Below are positions 5,496-7,949 of a stretch of DNA of 7,949 nt, piece after piece; position 1 is the stretch's first letter, and each line of letters starts with the position of its first letter. The notes beneath the pieces are model-generated. The model ran no database searches and was not told the DNA's origin. It saw only the letters and a program-made list of their open reading frames with translations. A program made the position numbers and the translations under genes. Source of the DNA: Planctomycetota bacterium (lineage in GTDB: Bacteria > Planctomycetota > Phycisphaerae > Phycisphaerales > SM1A02); contig JAPUKX010000228.1 in assembly GCA_027295435.1 (NCBI GenBank), forward strand, positions 1-7,949, read 5' to 3'.

Positions 5496-6760
5496 GTGGA
5501 TTCCCCGGCCTCGCGGGCGCTTGAAGCTTGCGGGGCGACTGGTTTGTAGAAGCGAAGGCCGCAGACGACGGCGTCGGTTTGTTCGCCTTCGGCATTGACC
5601 AGCACGGTCGTGCCGGGATCGGCCGACTTCGTCTTGAGCATGGCAAAGGCGATAGGCGCAGCACCGAGCATGGGACTCAGCGTGCTGGAGGTCACCATGC
5701 CGATCTGTCGGTCCATGCCTTGTTGCTCTTTCGAAAACACCTCAGCACCACCGACCGGAAGCAAGTCTCTGCTCGGCTTCAACCCGACGAGGATCTGCTT
5801 CGGCGATCCGAGGCTCTCCATTCTGGCCACGATCTCCTGACCAAGGTAGCAGCCTTTGGTGAAGCTGACGCGATCGTGCAACTGGCCGGTCTCATGCGGC
5901 AGATTCGTCGGCCCAAAGTCGATGTTGAACAGCGGAACTCCTGCCTCGATGCGCGCGACGTTGACCGCATGCCAGCCGACCGGCCGAACGCGGCGCTTCC
6001 CCTGGCCGAGCTTCTCATCGGTCGCGACCAGGGCATCCCATACCGCCTCGGTCCGGTCGTGGGGAACAATGAGATGCAGCCCCACCTCGCCGGTCTGATC
6101 GAGACGGGCGACGACCACTTCGACGCCGGCGATCCGGACCGTCGTCGCACCCAGCGCATCGAGATCAAACGATGTGCCCCCGCCGGCCTCGGCGATCACC
6201 GCCTGCGCTACCTTGCCGTGCACCGCAAGGTGATACAACTCGCTCGACGCGTCGGTGATCTCAACGTCTTCGGTAAACAGGAACTCCGTGAGCGTCTTGA
6301 CGGTGTGATCGACTTGATGGATATCCAGATCGACCAGCAGCCGATCACCGAGCTCGATGAGAAAGAGGTCTGCGACGAGGCGACCCTGCCGGCTCAGCCA
6401 GAACGTCGGCTTCGCCACGCCCCCTTGGAGATCCTTCAACTCCTGGGTCAGCATGCGATTGAGGAATTCGCGCCGGTCGTCGCCGGTGATTCGGATCGTC
6501 GCCCGATGGGGGCAGTCAAAGAGCCCCGCCCCCTTGCGAATGGCCGCGTATTCGGCCTCGAGGTCGCCAAACGTGGCCAATAGCTCGCACCGAACTCGGC
6601 CCAGATCATTCAAAGGGCCGTAGGCGACGTATTGGGGATCGGGCGCCGCGGCCCGCATGCCCACCGCGGCCCCGGGACGATGCGCAGCTGCATTCGGGTC
6701 GGGTCGGGGATGATGCGAATAGGCCTCGTGGCGTTTGCGAAGGGGGCTTTCGTGGGGCAT
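5492..6760 (-). CDS. ygfZ: YgfZ/IBA57-type folate-binding protein (GcvT fold)
   Basis: Tetrahydrofolate-binding protein of the GcvT superfamily. E. coli YgfZ and mitochondrial IBA57 support assembly or repair of iron-sulfur enzymes. The decisive mark is KGCYLGQE (302-309) with Cys304, the family's signature cysteine; true glycine-cleavage T proteins lack it. The N-terminal part, EYAAIRKGAGLFD (70-82), is closer to GcvT, as is IEAGVPLFNIDFG (271-283), so this is a GcvT-like branch of the family. At 422 residues it exceeds E. coli YgfZ (about 325) through an N-terminal stretch of about 45 residues rich in His, Pro and Arg. An ATG at 6658 would remove most of that and leave 388 residues. Neither start has a good ribosome site; SPLRKRHEA near the N-terminus looks like a plausible genuine start, so the longer form is kept. 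The stop overlaps the small membrane protein's start. Confidence 0.88.
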   Translation of the reverse strand: MPHESPLRKRHEAYSHHPRPDPNAAAHRPGAAVGMRAAAPDPQYVAYGPLNDLGRVRCELLATFGDLEAEYAAIRKGAGLFDCPHRATIRITGDDRREFLNRMLTQELKDLQGGVAKPTFWLSRQGRLVADLFLIELGDRLLVDLDIHQVDHTVKTLTEFLFTEDVEITDASSELYHLAVHGKVAQAVIAEAGGGTSFDLDALGATTVRIAGVEVVVARLDQTGEVGLHLIVPHDRTEAVWDALVATDEKLGQGKRRVRPVGWHAVNVARIEAGVPLFNIDFGPTNLPHETGQLHDRVSFTKGCYLGQEIVARMESLGSPKQILVGLKPSRDLLPVGGAEVFSKEQQGMDRQIGMVTSSTLSPMLGAAPIAFAMLKTKSADPGTTVLVNAEGEQTDAVVCGLRFYKPVAPQASSAREAGEST

Positions 6761-6881
6761 GATGGGGCGTCCGGGGGTCCCTGCCCGAGGATGGTAGGAC
6801 TTTTACCCCAAGGCGGCCGATGGCGCCGAATTTGTCTTGCCCGCCCAGAGGCCTCATCTGCTTGGAAAGGACAGCCGCTTC
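6761..6881. other. divergent intergenic region, promoters not resolved
   Basis: About 120 bases separate the ygfZ-like gene (minus strand) from the M42 peptidase gene (plus strand). Promoters for both must lie here or just inside the ygfZ 5' end, but I see no convincing -35/-10 pair and no clear operator palindrome. If ygfZ really starts at 6658 the gap grows to about 220 bases. Confidence 0.4.
6866..6871 (+). promoter_or_regulatory. ribosome binding site choosing the ATG at 6882
   Basis: AAAGGA, part of GGAAAGGA, lies 10 bases before the ATG at 6882. It falls inside the longer frame that could begin at the TTG at 6837, which makes the ATG the better start. Confidence 0.6.
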
Positions 6882-7946
6882 ATGGACCTCGACCTGCTTG
6901 GGAAACTGTGCGAGACGCCGGGTGTGCCGGGGCGGGAGGAGCGCGTTCGCCGGTTGATCACCAAGAGCATCAAGGGGCTCTTCGACGAGGTTCGGACCGA
7001 CCCGATGGGTTCCTTGATCTGCACCCGCAAACCGACAACCCCGTCAAAGCCGCGCCAACCGACGCGGGTCATGATCGCGGCTCACATGGATGAGATCGGC
7101 TTCTACGTCCGGCACGTCGATGACAAGGGCTTTGTGTGGATCAACCCCGCAGGCGGATTCGACGCGCGGAATCTCTTCTCCCGGCGGGTGTTGGTCTGCT
7201 GCGCCAGCGGCGACTACGAGGGCGTGATGAATCCCAGCGGGAAGCCGCTTCACATCTCCACGCCCGAGGAACGCAAGAAGGTGCCGGAGACCACCGAGTT
7301 CTTCATCGACCTGGGCATGGATGCTAAGAGCGTGCAAAAGAAGGTGACCATCGGCGACTTCGTCGTGATGCACGAGCCGTTCATCGAACAACCCAGAAAG
7401 GTCGTTTCCAAGGCGCTGGACAACCGTGTGGCGTGCTTCGTGGCCATCGAGGCAACACGCATTCTTGCCAAGCGCCGGACGCAGGCGGCGCGGCATCGAT
7501 GTGAGCTGATTGTCGTGTTCACAGTGCAGGAGGAAGTCGGCCTGCGAGGCGCAACGACCGCCGCGAACTCCGTCGGAGCCGACATCGGCATTGGGCTGGA
7601 TACCACCCTGGCCTGCGATACGCCCGGCATAGGGGAAACCGAGTGGGTGAGCGCACACGGCCGAGGCGTGGCGATTATGGTTCAGGATTCATCCATGATC
7701 GCCGACCACAAGCTGGTTAACGATCTGTGCAAAGTGGCCCGGACCAAGAAGATTCCCTATCAACGCTGCATTCTGCCGCGCGGCGGTCAGGATGGCGCGG
7801 CCATCCAGCGAGCCGGCTCCGGAGCCCGCACCGCCGCCATCGTTTGCGGTACCCGCTACATCCACACCGTCACCGAATCCATTGATAAGAAGGACCTCCA
7901 GGGCGCGATCGACCTCGTCGCCGCCTGGCTGCCCACGGTGAAATGA
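6882..7946 (+). CDS. M42-family metallo-aminopeptidase
   Basis: Cytoplasmic di-metal aminopeptidase of the M42 family (FrvX/PepA-like, sometimes labelled endoglucanase M), likely trimming peptides from proteasome-like or other proteases. Family members form large tetrahedral complexes. From the ATG at 6882 the product is 354 residues, the normal size. Metal and catalytic residues are all visible: AAHMDEIG (66-73) with His68 and Asp70, ALDNR (178-182) with bridging Asp180, VQEEVG (215-220) with catalytic Glu217 and ligand Glu218, GLD with Asp240, and RYIHTVTE (325-332) with His328. GKPLHISTPEERKKVP (120-135) and RGGQDGAAI (300-308) also fit the family. A TTG at 6837 would add 15 residues unlike the family. 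The gene stands alone on this strand here, divergent from ygfZ, and its stop is 3 bases from the window end. The exact substrate cannot be told from sequence. Confidence 0.92.
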   Translation: MDLDLLGKLCETPGVPGREERVRRLITKSIKGLFDEVRTDPMGSLICTRKPTTPSKPRQPTRVMIAAHMDEIGFYVRHVDDKGFVWINPAGGFDARNLFSRRVLVCCASGDYEGVMNPSGKPLHISTPEERKKVPETTEFFIDLGMDAKSVQKKVTIGDFVVMHEPFIEQPRKVVSKALDNRVACFVAIEATRILAKRRTQAARHRCELIVVFTVQEEVGLRGATTAANSVGADIGIGLDTTLACDTPGIGETEWVSAHGRGVAIMVQDSSMIADHKLVNDLCKVARTKKIPYQRCILPRGGQDGAAIQRAGSGARTAAIVCGTRYIHTVTESIDKKDLQGAIDLVAAWLPTVK

Positions 7947-7949
7947 AAG

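Noticed and set aside
5528..6583. 351-residue open frame on the plus strand
   Set aside because: Lies fully antisense to the YgfZ-type gene, whose frame holds the KGCYLGQE signature; the translation has no recognisable motif. High GC makes long shadow frames common.
6695..6709. CGGGT repeats with G runs, possible G-quadruplex
   Set aside because: Only three G runs, and the stretch lies in GC-rich coding sequence.
1..7949. tRNA, rRNA, CRISPR array, insertion sequence or phage gene
   Set aside because: No such structure seen; the window is filled by the eight genes described and short gaps.

Overview
This is a GC-rich bacterial chromosomal window, almost fully coding, with eight supported genes and no RNA genes, CRISPR arrays, insertion sequences or phage genes. 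The organism is most likely a Gram-negative-type bacterium. I lean, weakly, to a planctomycete of the Phycisphaerae kind, because of the divergent MurG, the GcvT-like YgfZ protein, the poor Shine-Dalgarno sites at several genes and a FliM-type peptide on a protein of unknown function. That placement is inference, not a sequence match.

Plus-strand block, 1-4348: ftsW (lipid II polymerase of the divisome) and murG (the GlcNAc transferase that makes lipid II) lie 16 bases apart, as in a division and cell-wall (dcw) cluster. Where murC often follows, this window instead has an unrecognised 165-residue protein ending in a FliM/FliN-like peptide, then a diguanylate cyclase that overlaps it by 4 bases (ATGA). 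The layout suggests one transcript carrying lipid II synthesis, lipid II polymerisation and a c-di-GMP signalling pair.

Minus-strand block, 6760 down to 4374: a YgfZ/IBA57-type folate-binding protein, then a 48-residue single-pass membrane protein whose start overlaps the ygfZ stop (ATGA), then HMG-CoA lyase 36 bases further on. This reads as an operon joining iron-sulfur enzyme upkeep, an unknown small membrane protein and the last step of leucine breakdown. It converges on the diguanylate cyclase gene with only 25 bases between stop codons.

Plus strand, 6882-7946: an M42-family metallo-aminopeptidase, divergent from ygfZ across about 120 bases. It ends 3 bases before the window does.

The points most worth a second look are the FliM-like peptide next to a diguanylate cyclase inside a cell-wall operon, the translationally coupled small membrane protein, and the loss of the usual HEQN motif in MurG. 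I found no complete undescribed system that the sequence alone would prove.
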